A model generated the notes under the pieces. The model was given only the letters and a program-made list of their open reading frames with translations, was not told where the DNA came from and ran no database searches. DNA of 64,000 nt from Paramecium sonneborni (Eukaryota; Ciliophora; Oligohymenophorea; Peniculida; Parameciidae). The translations under genes were made by a program, and so were the position numbers. Where the stretch lies: positions 279,179-343,178 of the forward strand of contig CAJJDN010000007.1 of assembly GCA_905182985.1 (NCBI GenBank), read 5' to 3'. This document shows positions 12,001 to 24,653 of the stretch, piece by piece (the first letter of the stretch is position 1; each line of letters opens with the position of its first letter).

Positions 12001-15000
12001 AAGTTATTTAACTCTTCTCATGAGAATTCAATAAGTCTCCTTTTGATTTTACTTATCTTAGTGGAGTATAATAATTGGATCCATTTTTATTCATAGTATA
12101 AAGTGAACAATTATAATATTTTCCTTTTGATTCTTCTGATGAATTGAAAGACACATTAGGTTTATTTTGACTTTTGCTAGTATTTTTCACTTTTGGAGAA
12201 TTAAAAGTTTCGTTTGTTTAATTAATTTCATTTCTCTATGCAATCAATTCTAATTCTTTCTTTTTTATATCTTCCTGATTTTAGTTTTGTGATTACATTC
12301 TCTTTAATTAATTCTAAAGATTTAACACTTCTTATTGATATTAGAATTATAACTTTTATTTCTCATTTCCATAAGTCATTAATTCTTATTATAACTTTCT
12401 AATTAAATTTTAATTATCTAAAAGTTTACTATTCAATTTCTTATTTTCACTCTCTAATTATTAGATTTCATTTTATTTATTAATTAATGATTATTCAAGT
12501 TTTCCAGAATCTGCAGAAGATTTAGTGAAATTTTCTTTAAGCTAAACTGAAATTTAACCTTAATCTTTTAATTTCTATAATAATTCTGAGTTTTATTGAT
12601 TTTTCTCAGAAATTTAATGTTCTAAACTCTTAATTATTTGATTAAGACGGTTAATTTCTTTGTCATAATCTTATATTATTTTTTTAAGACTATCTTTTTC
12701 CTCTTTCTGTTAATTAATTTACTAATTTAAAAGATCATCAGATTATTTGAGATGATTCAAATATTCGCTATCTTTGTTAACTTGATTTACAGTTTAATTC
12801 AATTTAGATGCTTCTGTTATCTGACGATTTAAACTTTGATTGTTAGATTTTAGATTTTATAATTCCTTTTCTTTTTCATCGATGTTTATTTAGATATTTG
12901 ATAATTTTTATTCCAATAATATAATAACTTGTTTTTATTTTTCATTTTATTGAAGTAATTCATCATTAATTTTTGATAATGACTTAACTTTATTTGCCTC
13001 AACTGAATTTTAACTAATAGACAATAATTAATCTTGATATTGTGTTCTAGAAATTTTAAGTTCATCTTTCAAATGCTAAATTTGATCATTTAATAACTAG
13101 TTTTCTTTTAAAAGATTTTAATGATTATTTTCTTGAATTTAATTAGATCTTTCTACTTACTAAATTAATTCTTCATTTTCTTTTTACAATGACTTAACTT
13201 TATTTGCCTCAACTGAATTTTAACTAATAGATTAAAATTAATCTTATAATTAACTTCTAGATATTGCTAATTCATTTTATAAATGCTTGACTTAATCGGC
13301 TAGCAATTAGTTTTCCTTTAAGAGATTTTAATCATTATTTGTCTGAATCTATTTGGATTCTTTCAACTATTAAATGGTTTATTAATATTATTATATTCTA
13401 AATTCATAGTCATCAACCTACTATTGAATTTATTTTATGTATTACTATTACTACTTTTGCAATTCTTATTATAAAAATAGTTTTTCATCTTTTAATTTTC
13501 TAATTTCAGCAGATTGATCATTTGATATGCTATTATATACAGTTTCTTCAATAATAGTAGTTTTATTACTACTTTCTTATAGTAATTCTTTTATTTTATT
13601 ATTTAGATCTTAAATTTACAATTATTAGAGTCTTAACTGTTAAATATAATCATCTTCTAAACTTTATAATTACTTTCTAAGAGAATAATTATCTTCATTT
13701 AATTGTTCAACTTTCTACAATAATAATGGGTCCTATTATTATTCCTTTATTATAGTTGTTTCTTTAATGATTGAGGTTTCAGAATTATTTTATTTTTTTT
13801 TCAGATCAGTTAAAAGTTGTTCCTATTAAATGATTTTAAGCTATAATTCATTATTTTTATTTTATTCATCTGTTAAGTCTTCTATATACTAGAAAACTTG
13901 AGATTTAGCAGAGGTTAATTCTTCTTAAACCTACTTATATTATAATTAGGTTATCTCAAATTATGATTTTAGTTTTTTCAATTCAAATTCTAACTCCTAA
14001 AGCATATCATTTTGACGATTCATTTATAATTGCTGTATCTATCTCTACAAAGATTCAATCTATCGTTATTATTGGCTATTTTCATTCTAAAGTTTTTATT
14101 AATCACCTTATAAGCATTTAATTTGTTTTTCTAATTAGTTTTTTTCTAATTCTGTTTATTACTCTAATAAATTATAATCACTTGCCATTTAATTCATTCT
14201 TAACTATTATTAATTCGCTTATTATTTATATTTAGCAATTTCATCATCATTTCTTCTTGAAGGAGAGGCAGATTAATAGATAATTGTTTCCTTAATTGGT
14301 GTATTTTTTAATTCTTATTGTAATAATTGTATTTAATTTTTCAGATTGAAATTTTCTTCAATTATTTATTTATTAAGATTATTTTGCAATAAATTAGATA
14401 ATTCTTAATTTTTAATGGTTAATCTATTAATTTCATCCTAATATCTATTTCTTTCAGATTCAAATTTCTTAGATTAATCTTAAACCTATTATTATAATTA
14501 TTTGATTAGATCTTCTTTTCTTTTCATATTATCTTATTATTATTGATATTAAGTAATTGTTACTACTGTTTTTTCAGATTAATTTATTACATTGTGATAT
14601 TCCTTAGTTATTTTTTGAAGTTCACTTTATTATTTATAATATTCTTCTTATAATTACTTTATCATTTATTCATATTGACCAATTTTCATTAGTAACTCTT
14701 CATTTTCTTAAATTAAATGAGTATTTTAGATTTAAGGAAATACTTGAACTTTTTGTTATGTTTATAATTCTAGCCTTTCTTTTTAATTAATTTATTTGAC
14801 TAGTTCTTCTATTTATATTTCATATTATTGTTTTATTTTTTAATTTTGTAGGTTTACCTCAGATAATTTCTTTTAAAGTTATTAAGCTAATTGATCATTA
14901 TTAAAAGCATCTCTTTAATATTTTTCAGTCTCTTTAATTTAACTTTCTAATTTCAATGTCAAATCTTAGATTTAATCCTCAGAATTATTAGCAACTGATC

Positions 15001-18000
15001 TTAATTCTATAGTATCCATATCTCTTTCTTACTAAATAGCTTGATTTTATAATGTAATTTATTAAATCTATTATTTTAAAAGGAAATTTTAACTTTCTAA
15101 ATCTGTCCTTGAAATATTCAATTGTTGTATTTATAAATTCAATCTTTCAATTTCTTTATTTAATTTTTAATTATTATTATTTAAATTATCAATTTGATTA
15201 TTGTAGCTAATAATTTATTACTACATTAGAAGATTTTGTTCATCATTGCTATTTTTATATTTCAATCGTTATTCATTAATTTGTTATTATAATTACTCTA
15301 TTTAATTCTTTTATTTATTTAATTCTTCTTGTAGCATGTGTTTTTCTTAATTCAGTTATATATTTATGTCATCTGCTTAAGTCTTACTTCTTTAAGCAAA
15401 TTCTTTTTCTCTCTTTTCTAATTATAATAAATTTTGAGAATTAAGAAGATCCTCCTATAATTTTCTATTTAAGGCTTTTTAATTGTCAAGATCTTTATTG
15501 AAAGAACTTTTTAATTCATTCAATTATAATTCATGGTCTTATACATTCATTTCAGATCTTTTTCTCATAATTTCCATTTCATTAATTTAAGACTATTTTT
15601 CTTATTTTAAAATATTAATTTATTAATTTAATGTCGTCATATGAGAAGCTAATTCATTTTGACCATTTTATTTAGATCTCCAAGTCATGATTTCTTATTA
15701 ATTTTGATCATTTAAATTAGATAATTCACTAATTCGAACATTCAGTATTTTTATTTCTTCATCCCCTCTTTATTTACTAGATTGAATTAAATCTCTTTCT
15801 TTTTAGAGTTTTAAAATTAATCCTTCAAGTTAAATTATTTTATTTTTTAATTCCTCAGTTTAATCTTACTTAATAATCTTTTAAAAATCAGCTACTTATT
15901 ATTCAAGTTAGAGAATTCTCATAGATGAATTTTCTTTTTACTCTTTCTCTAAAACTAATTGTTTTTCTAAATTAATAAGTTTTGAAGATGTCATAGTATT
16001 CATTGTCGACATTTATATTTCATAATTAGATTTAACCGTTATAATCTAATTAGAAAGATCTTCATTCTATGATTTTAATTATTCAATTTAAAGTTTAAGA
16101 TTCCTTATTTATTCATCATATTCTTATGAAGATTTTTAGGAAAGCATTTAATATTTATTTTAAATGTTCATACTTTATTGTTAATATTAATTGTAATTTT
16201 CTCTTTCCTTTTATAATATTACCTCACCTTACTTTAATTTCTATTATAATTCTTAATTTTCCTTTTTGAGTAATTGAATTTATTGTTAGTGATCATTTTA
16301 GATAACAATTGTAGTATTTTAAATTTCCTTGGACATTTTGATATTAATTTATTTTTCTGCTTGCAATTATTATTCTAAAGTATAAATCTTTTATTAAAGC
16401 TTAGAAATCTACTCATTTAATTCATTAATTCTCGACTATTCTGATTATAATTATTTTTTCAGATTTTCAACTTAAATTTAATTTAATGATTAAACTTATT
16501 AAGAGGTTGTTACATTTTAAGCTTAAACCTCTTTCACCTTACTTTCTAATGATTATATTAATTAAGTTTTTGTTACAATTATTGTCTATACTTCTTTGAG
16601 TTGTTATTCTTTTTCAATTAATTGCAACCTTAAAGTATTGACTTGATTTTAAATTTCAACATTTTAAGTTTTTTAAATATTAAAATCTTTTTGTAAACTT
16701 TCGTTTTATTTCTTAAGTATTAAATGCTATTCTTGCTCTAATAATAGTTAAGATTAAAGGGAATTAACTTTATCTTTTAGTTACTTAGTAGATTCATTAA
16801 TTTACTATTGTAGTTATGTGATCTATTATTAATATTAATTGATTTCTTTAGATTGTACTGATTTTGATTAAGAAGTTTCTTTTTAAAATGAATCAAACTT
16901 TTATTTAAGTTGAATGTATTCTGTATTCAATTCATTGTACTTTTAGTTTTATAATTGCACTTATTTTTCATAATTAGATAAATTTTCACTTTATTATGAT
17001 ATTTTGCTTTAATATTAGACTTAGGTATCCTTTTAGTTTTTGAGTTTAGTTTGTAAATCAGCAAATTATTTCTAGAGATCAATAAGTTATTTTTATAAAT
17101 CATCTTTTTGGTTTTCATTTTGAACAGCTTTTTTAGTTTTATCATCCTAATTTTATTTTAATTAATTAATTTCGATTTTTTACTTATCAAATAATATCTT
17201 TAATTCATCAAATTTTTATTGTAATTAATTGTAACTTTATTTTTATTTTTCAATATTCTAATGATATTCTCTGTTTTAAATGGATAATTAACTTTCAAAG
17301 AGTTGCAGTTACTATAAAGCAGCAGTATATTTTTATTAGAATTATTTTTGCCAATTTAAATCATTATGTTAGTATAGTTCTTTAAGTTTTTCATTTTCTT
17401 ATTTACTTTATTCTAAAAGATTCTTTAATCTATCTAATTCTTAATTCTATTTATATAGTTCTTCTGAATCTTAATGCTGATTTATGGATTTTAGATCTTA
17501 AACACTTCTAACACTAGCTGGTTAGCTTTTTCTCTGATTTTCAGGTTATTATGTTAGTTTCTTTTAGTTTTCTGGAATGGATTGTTTGTTTTATTAAGGA
17601 TTCTAAGTAACTTTACTTGCAGAATTTGGATTTTAAGTCTTATTTAAAACAATATATGGTTTTTATGATTGTTTATATAAATTTTCTGGATTTTGGGGGT
17701 TTTTAGTTTGATCAGAAGGTTTGGTTAATTAAGCAGGATTTTAAGTTTATGGAGATTTTGGAATATCTTCTGGTTTTAAAGGTTCTTTAAATTATTCATC
17801 AGGTTCTTACTGACCACTACATAATTAAAAAGGTTCAACTTAGGAACTATTATCAATAGCAGATGGCTATAATATTTAAACTGGTAAAGATTGATTGCTC
17901 TGATGTTTTGATTCTCTTGATTTACGTAAGCTTTAAGGATCTTATATTTCTCTTTTAATAAGGTTTTTGACTTAAGAATAAGGCAACGAAGAATTACTAC

Positions 18001-20047
18001 TAGATATGGCATGTTTTCTTATACTATTAGGAGTCATGAATAATCCATTAAAGTTTTATTACTGTGGTTATTATGGTTGCTTACTAAGATCTTCTGGATT
18101 TTAGGGAGAGTAATCATAAGGATAAGCTAAAACATTAATAGGAGATTTATTTTAATCACTTGGATTTAATGATTGGGTAGGGTATTATTATTATGACTGT
18201 TAAATTTGAATATAATTTACTGGCATTACTTATTATTATACATATTAATAATATTATGGATCTTAATATTATTAAATTGGTTATGTATGTACTGAATGAT
18301 ATTATTTTACATCTTAATATCTGACAGTTTGAGGTGCTTAAGGTGACAATCTGATAAATATTAAATAATATTATACGTTGAATATTGAATGTATTAAATA
18401 GTTGGTGGAGAGACACTTCTCTAAACTTACTTTGGGATAGTATACTATAATGGATGCACATTCTAAACAGGGGAATATTTAGATTAAATTTGTTAGACTG
18501 GTTATAATTAATTTAGGAATAATGAAGTTTATGGGATTAGCTATTATTAATATTAAATGTTGTTAGGTGAGAACTCTCTTTTAGTTTCAGCAGAAAATGA
18601 TCTATATTTAACAATATTATTGGGTAATTTTAGTTAATTTTTAGAGAATATTCTAACAGATTAAGGAATCATTTATTTTTGATTTGCATGGACATTTTAT
18701 TATAAAATATTGATTGGTTAATTATGGATTTAGTTAGGAGGTGAATAAGGTTAACTTATCGTTCTTTCATTACCTTAGGTTTTCATGATTTAATAAATTT
18801 ATTTGGGAGGAGTTATTTGAGAAGGTAATTCTTATCTTTTGATTTATAACAAATTATTCAATTATTAAATTTAAGTTTCAATGTTTTACACAGTAAGAAT
18901 TGGTTGATTTTAAATAATTTAAATTTATCTTAAAATTTCGTTGAATTGAAAAGAATGATTCTAAAATGATTTCCTAGAATATCTTGGAGATTGTTAGAAC
19001 TAAGGATAACCAATTTATGGTACTTGTCCTAAGAAGTGGATTGAACTTCCTGATCCAACAGATTATGGTCTTCTTAATATTCTATAACTTAATAAAGATG
19101 TATTAGTGTAATCTGTTGGAATAATGGATTATTATTTATATCTTCTAGGCGTTTTTGTACTCTGGTAATCATATAATATAGGAGCTGTACATTAAGAATC
19201 TCCTTTAAGATTTGCAAATTATGGTTAAGTAGTCTAGTTTGATGGTTAAGATTGAATATCAGCTAATCTCTTTTTTAAATGTTCATTATCAAATAATAGC
19301 ATATTTAATTTATCGTTTAAAAATTTAAGTTCTGAAGTTAATTTTTAATTCTCATGGTATATATTTACTTATTATGAACTATATTACCATTACAATAATT
19401 CTCTCTCCTTCTATTCTAAAAGCTAATTGATTATAGTTAGCTAAGGAGCATGTTAAATAACTTAGGGTTATTGTGATTTCAATAATTGAATTTCTTCATT
19501 TTTCTCTTGAATTAATTTTGCATACCACTATTCTAAGTTGTAAAGCTTTAATCTCAAAGAAGGGGCATCTTCAAATTACTATTTTAATAGCTAATTTTCC
19601 TTTTGTAATTCCTGAATGTAAATTTCAGCATTTTTGTATTTTTCATTGATAACGAATAATTGTTAACTTATTAACAGATTCATTTCCTATTAAGACCTAA
19701 ATATTAAAGTTGTAAATTACTTTTCTTATAAAATTTAAGTAATGAGAGCATTCTTCTATAAAATTTACTAATTTAAGTCAGTAATAGTTTATGCTTAATT
19801 GGTAATTTATTCTTTGTTTTGGAGCTCTAATTCATTATTATGATTATGTACCTCTATCAATTAAATCTTAAATCTTTTTTTCATAATAATCCTTCTTAGA
19901 TAAAAGTATTTTATGTAATCTCTCGATTTCTGTAGCCATTAATATAATGTTCATCTTCTATTCCAAACATTATGCCAAAGGTTATTTATATTCATTTTCA
20001 AACATATTAGGCTGAGCCTCTACAGTGCTTTTTTGTTGAGGGAGCAT
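9049..20047 (-). CDS. Giant coiled-coil protein with Q/N/P-rich N-terminal region and polyQ
   Basis: On the minus strand one frame runs about 11 kb without TGA, from ATG at 20047-20045 to TGA at 9051-9049. There are three introns: 19827-19851, 18351-18376 and 9205-9226 (25, 26 and 22 nt). The spliced length is 3642 codons, but 366 of these come from the contig-overlap duplication at 10984, so the true product is probably about 3275 aa. Order: a short coiled coil (about 1-230); a low-complexity Gln/Asn/Pro/Ser/Tyr region (about 260-800) with many short SPP/QNPE-like motifs; then roughly 2000 residues of nearly continuous Glu/Lys/Gln/Leu/Asn heptads; a polyQ tract; and a final coiled coil. No enzyme motif was seen. 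Such proteins are usually structural (basal body, cytoskeletal or tethering), but that is inference. Confidence 0.8.
9854..9974. repeat. In-frame CAA/TAA (TTA/TTG) microsatellite encoding polyQ
   Basis: The + strand shows about 40 units of ATT with interspersed GTT. On the coding (minus) strand these read as TAA and CAA, both Gln in this genetic code, giving an unbroken polyglutamine run inside the giant coiled-coil protein. Part of it reappears at 10985-11072 because the contigs overlap here. A simple repeat at a contig end is a likely reason the assembler failed to merge the overlap. Confidence 0.85.
9887..10983. repeat. Left copy of 1097-bp direct duplication flanking gap at 10984
   Basis: This stretch matches 10985-12081 at an offset of 1098 bp in all parts compared, from the ATT repeat to the GGATC at the gap. 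The two copies are separated by the single n at 10984. This pattern is expected when overlapping contig ends are joined without merging. The offset is a multiple of three, so the reading frame survives. Confidence 0.9.
10984..10984. other. Assembly gap (single n)
   Basis: A single ambiguous base marks a contig join inside the giant coiled-coil gene. Both sides carry the same 1097-bp sequence. Confidence 0.95.
10985..12081. repeat. Right copy of 1097-bp direct duplication
   Basis: The counterpart of 9887-10983. After 12081 the sequence continues into unique coding sequence (the GGATC is followed by CATTTTTATTC rather than n). It encodes the same coiled-coil segment a second time and is best treated as an artefact. 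Confidence 0.9.
12981..13400. repeat. Internal 210-bp (70-residue) tandem repeat in the giant protein
   Basis: The stretch beginning GACTTAACTTTATTTGCCTC occurs at 12981 and again at 13191, exactly 210 bp apart, with the following sequence similar but diverged. On the coding strand each unit contains the phrase SISQNSVEANKVKSL followed by a variable coiled-coil segment with LLKENQLL. Unlike the gap-flanking duplications the copies differ, so this is a genuine intragenic duplication of a 10-heptad unit. Confidence 0.75.
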
Positions 20048-20174
20048 AAATAAAAATAATTAATAAAATTAAGTAAACTCATTTCAGTGGTTAAGAAGTA
20101 AAAATTACCATTTCTCATTAATAATTAAATTAATAAATTTATTAATATAAATATAAAAATATATATAAGATATT

Positions 20175-21703
20175 TCACATAGTTTAAATCAAAATATTAT
20201 TTTCCCAATGCCCTACTATAATTTAACCATTTATTAATAAAATTCCATATCCATTTACTTTTCCATCTTTAAAGGTCCTATTAATATAATAATTAAATTA
20301 CCCTTGTAAAACAGCACCATTTTAAAATACTAAATGTCCTTTGCCATGCATCATTTTATTTTTACCTTCTCCTGTATATGACTTATAGGTTTACATCAAA
20401 TTAGATAAATCATTTGGATCCATAATATATGAATCCTATGGACTGGGATTATGTAATACAATTTTTTCGTAAATGTCTTGACATGACTTTTGTCTTTACT
20501 TTTATTTATTTTAAGGAATTTCCTTAAGAATAGATCCATTAGAATCAGTAGAATTTTTTTTAGAATGTTTACCCTTCATAAGCATTAATAAACTTGAATT
20601 AATATCTTCCTTATCTTTTGGAGGAGTAGATTAACTGCAAACAATTTTATCTTAACTAGGTCTCTTAGATTTTCTGCTTTCATTTTCTTTAATCAATTAT
20701 CTAGATTTTATCAAACAACTCTCCAACATATTTAGTAATTTAGTCTTATCACAACCTGTCTTCTCTTAAATCATACTCTCTTCTTCACTTTCCTCAGGAA
20801 TTGGTTATATTTGAGGATGAATTTATTGTTATTGTATATCTTATATTCTGATGTTTTATTCAATTATACTTTCCCAAGTTCTCTCCTAAGGATCTATAGT
20901 AAGCATTGTTTAAATTAAAGTAATTAACTCTTATGAATAATATTCTTTTGCTCCATCAAAATTATCTTATAATAATTAGTAGTCTATGTATAATTTATTA
21001 TTGTCATCAATGAAATAAAATTCAAAACCTGATTTTAATGTCATTGCTTCTAAAAATACAATTCCTAATGCCCAAATATCTGCCTCTATTGTTTCATACT
21101 TCTATTTCCATCCTTCAAAATCATTTATTATTTCAGGTGACCAATAACCATATTCCTCATTATCTGGAACATGACAATAATTTCTCTTAAATTATTATGT
21201 TACTGCAAAATGATCTGCCAACTTCACTTAAGAATCTTAACTAAATACTATCGAATTTGGACTTATACAACTATGAGACAATCCAAACTATCTAATTTAT
21301 TATATTTTTACATCATGAAAAGATTTCATTGCTGATAGACATGCTTAAAAGGTATTATAAAGTTCTTCTTCAGACCAATATTAATTTGTATTTCTACGTT
21401 TAGATAATTCTTCTTCAAAATTTTTTATGTATTATTCATACAACAAACACAATTTTGATGTTATCACATAATCTGTAACTTATAGTAAATTAGGACAGTC
21501 TAATTATTTCCTATTCTCTAAAATCTCTATTAATTAAGAGTTTGGAAGTATTTATTTTTTCCCAACAAATTTTGGTATTTCGTATTCTTTATACACATAT
21601 AATAGACTATTTAATTTGTCTTGTAAAATTATATAATCTGAGTTTTCATCAACCTATCAATATTCATAATCTGTTTTACTAAATTGTATTATGACAGATC
21701 CAT
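20175..21703 (-). CDS. Pseudokinase with C-terminal MORN repeats
   Basis: Predicted 484 aa with three introns: 21654-21679, 21288-21311 and 20278-20301 (26, 24, 24 nt). The last two carry no stop and are placed because removing them restores HDFGLSHSCISPNS and GTFKDGKVNGYG. The kinase fold is visible (YWSPEI at 170-175 in place of APE, then ADIWALG), but the catalytic motifs are lost: SHSCISPNS (126-134) replaces HRDLKPEN, and ADHFA (146-150) replaces DFG. It is therefore predicted to be inactive as a kinase. A Ser/Lys-rich linker follows, and then MORN-type motifs (GEGKNKMMHGKG, FKDGKVNGYG) near residues 430-475, which usually bind membranes or act as scaffolds. It lies 127 bp upstream of the giant coiled-coil gene on the same strand. 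Confidence 0.8.
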
Positions 21704-22586
21704 TCTGTGAATTTAACAGTAAAAAATATAATTTAACTATTTATATTAATAAATATAAATGTACTTTCATTTCACTTATTCCAAATCTAAGAACTCGTTC
21801 AATTTACATATTTAATCTAAAGTTTAGAATTTAGATATAATCTCCTAAACACTAAAAGATTATTATTATTAACACTTTTATAAACTATATTTATTCATTA
21901 ATTTTTAAACTAAATAGATAAAAAAATCTACAACTTTTTTATCTAACCTTTTTTAATTTCCCTAGTCCTTAATACTTTTAATTTCATTTTTTAAAGCTTT
22001 CCAATATTATTTAAGTTTTCTCTCTTTGTTGATAAATTCTTAAAAGTAGGCAATCACTTTAATAAAAAAAGATTTGATATTAAATAGACCCAAATTAATT
22101 TTAAGTTTTAGATTTTAACTGTAAAATTTAATATCCCCACATATTCAACTTCCTAAATTTTGCAAAATTAAAATTGGTGTTTGTTTTTTCAATAGGATTA
22201 TAATATAGGATAGGCATTTATAATTAATTTGAATCTTAAATTTGAATAAATTCTGAACTATAGAATTTCAATCGTGATAAACATATAAAAACAAAAATAA
22301 GAAATTATTGATTTTAAGTTTATGAAAAAAAAAAATAAATAATAAAAGTTCAATATTTATATCTATTGAAAAATTTTAATTGTTATTTAACCCATCAATA
22401 TTTTTTCATTCTAGTAAGAAATTCTGTATAAAAAAATAACTTAAAAATTTTATCAACCTATACTACTTAGAAAATTGTATATTTATAAAATTAAAATTAT
22501 TAATACAATTTAAATGAAAAATTATATATTAATTTCAGAGATTTCATTTATTCATCTATTGCATCTATCAATTTGGATATATAATA
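21704..22586. other. Intergenic, nothing recognised
   Basis: 883 bp of AT-rich DNA upstream of the pseudokinase gene. All six frames are interrupted by TGA at short intervals and I see no RNA gene. Confidence 0.45.
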
Positions 22587-23619
22587 GTAAGGTTGATAGA
22601 ATGAAAAAAATTTCTATTATTATAAAAACTATTTACATATCCCCAATATAGAAATAAATAGAATTTAGGCTCCTGAGTATACCAATACCTTAGGATGCAC
22701 TCTTTATCTCTGTCTAATTGTCTCATTATTTATGCAAGTGTTATAAATATTTTTGAATTCCATCTATTTTTTTTTATCATTTATAAAAAAAGAAAAAGAT
22801 TTTGAAAGGACTTCTAAATTTGATTAGTACTAAATAAACATGTATTTGATTATTTTTACTAATTTTAATAATAAAATTATTTTTAATATTGATGAACAAT
22901 AGATAATTTTAGTGTTATTGGCATTATTTTTTGTTTATTTACATTTAAAGGAATATCTTTTACATAAGAGTAATTTTGTCCCTTTTTAATAGAGTAAATA
23001 ATTTATAAATTCTGAAAAAATATTTTTCTTTCTTAAAGAATATTAAGAAAAAATTAAATTCAATAAATTTATTTTAATTATAATTTATAGATTAATTCAA
23101 ATTCTCTTAGTGCCCTAATTTTTTGTCAAATAGTTTTCAACAAAAACTAAGAGGACATTTTATCTCATCACTGATCGACTTCTTGAATATTAATTTTAGT
23201 TTAGAATATTCCTTTTCATTTCAGTCCTTAAATTAGTTAAATAAGAGTTTGATCTTTAAAATCTAATGGCCTATGAGACTTTAAGACATGGAGAAATTTT
23301 AGAATCTCTATTTGTTTCAACTTTTTCAATACTAAATTTTCTACCTGCGTAACTGTCTTCGTCACAATTAACTTTACTCCAAATCTTAGTATTGAAATTT
23401 CTTGTTTTAACACAGGATTTCTATAAACAATCAACAGACAAATTTGTAATTTATGGACATTAATTTTAGGACTTTTTCTGAGAGTGAGATTCTTTAATTC
23501 TTTTAAACAAGCTTAAATATTGAATTACAGATTCCAATTCATTTAATCTTTATGATCTATCTTCCATTACGATGTTTTGAAATCTTTAATTTTTAGATTA
23601 GAGATTTGAATTATGAGTA
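22587..23619. repeat. Left copy of 1033-bp direct duplication flanking gap at 23620
   Basis: Identical by eye to 23621-24653 (offset 1034), starting GTAAGGTTGATAGAATG and ending ATTATGAGTA. The copies are separated only by the n at 23620. Interpreted as overlapping contig ends that were not merged. Confidence 0.9.
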
Positions 23620-23620
23620 N
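23620..23620. other. Assembly gap (single n)
   Basis: A single ambiguous base between two copies of the same 1033-bp sequence. Confidence 0.95.
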
Positions 23621-24653
23621 GTAAGGTTGATAGAATGAAAAAAATTTCTATTATTATAAAAACTATTTACATATCCCCAATATAGAAATAAATAGAATTT
23701 AGGCTCCTGAGTATACCAATACCTTAGGATGCACTCTTTATCTCTGTCTAATTGTCTCATTATTTATGCAAGTGTTATAAATATTTTTGAATTCCATCTA
23801 TTTTTTTTTATCATTTATAAAAAAAGAAAAAGATTTTGAAAGGACTTCTAAATTTGATTAGTACTAAATAAACATGTATTTGATTATTTTTACTAATTTT
23901 AATAATAAAATTATTTTTAATATTGATGAACAATAGATAATTTTAGTGTTATTGGCATTATTTTTTGTTTATTTACATTTAAAGGAATATCTTTTACATA
24001 AGAGTAATTTTGTCCCTTTTTAATAGAGTAAATAATTTATAAATTCTGAAAAAATATTTTTCTTTCTTAAAGAATATTAAGAAAAAATTAAATTCAATAA
24101 ATTTATTTTAATTATAATTTATAGATTAATTCAAATTCTCTTAGTGCCCTAATTTTTTGTCAAATAGTTTTCAACAAAAACTAAGAGGACATTTTATCTC
24201 ATCACTGATCGACTTCTTGAATATTAATTTTAGTTTAGAATATTCCTTTTCATTTCAGTCCTTAAATTAGTTAAATAAGAGTTTGATCTTTAAAATCTAA
24301 TGGCCTATGAGACTTTAAGACATGGAGAAATTTTAGAATCTCTATTTGTTTCAACTTTTTCAATACTAAATTTTCTACCTGCGTAACTGTCTTCGTCACA
24401 ATTAACTTTACTCCAAATCTTAGTATTGAAATTTCTTGTTTTAACACAGGATTTCTATAAACAATCAACAGACAAATTTGTAATTTATGGACATTAATTT
24501 TAGGACTTTTTCTGAGAGTGAGATTCTTTAATTCTTTTAAACAAGCTTAAATATTGAATTACAGATTCCAATTCATTTAATCTTTATGATCTATCTTCCA
24601 TTACGATGTTTTGAAATCTTTAATTTTTAGATTAGAGATTTGAATTATGAGTA
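23621..24653. repeat. Right copy of 1033-bp direct duplication
   Basis: The counterpart of 22587-23619. Only this copy continues into the sequence to its right, which carries the rest of the minus-strand open frame at 24250-25188. Confidence 0.9.

Noticed and set aside
16927..18461. Minus-strand standard-code ORFs within 16.9-18.5 kb
   Set aside because: These are out-of-frame readings of the giant coiled-coil gene, whose true frame passes through TAA and TAG as Gln.
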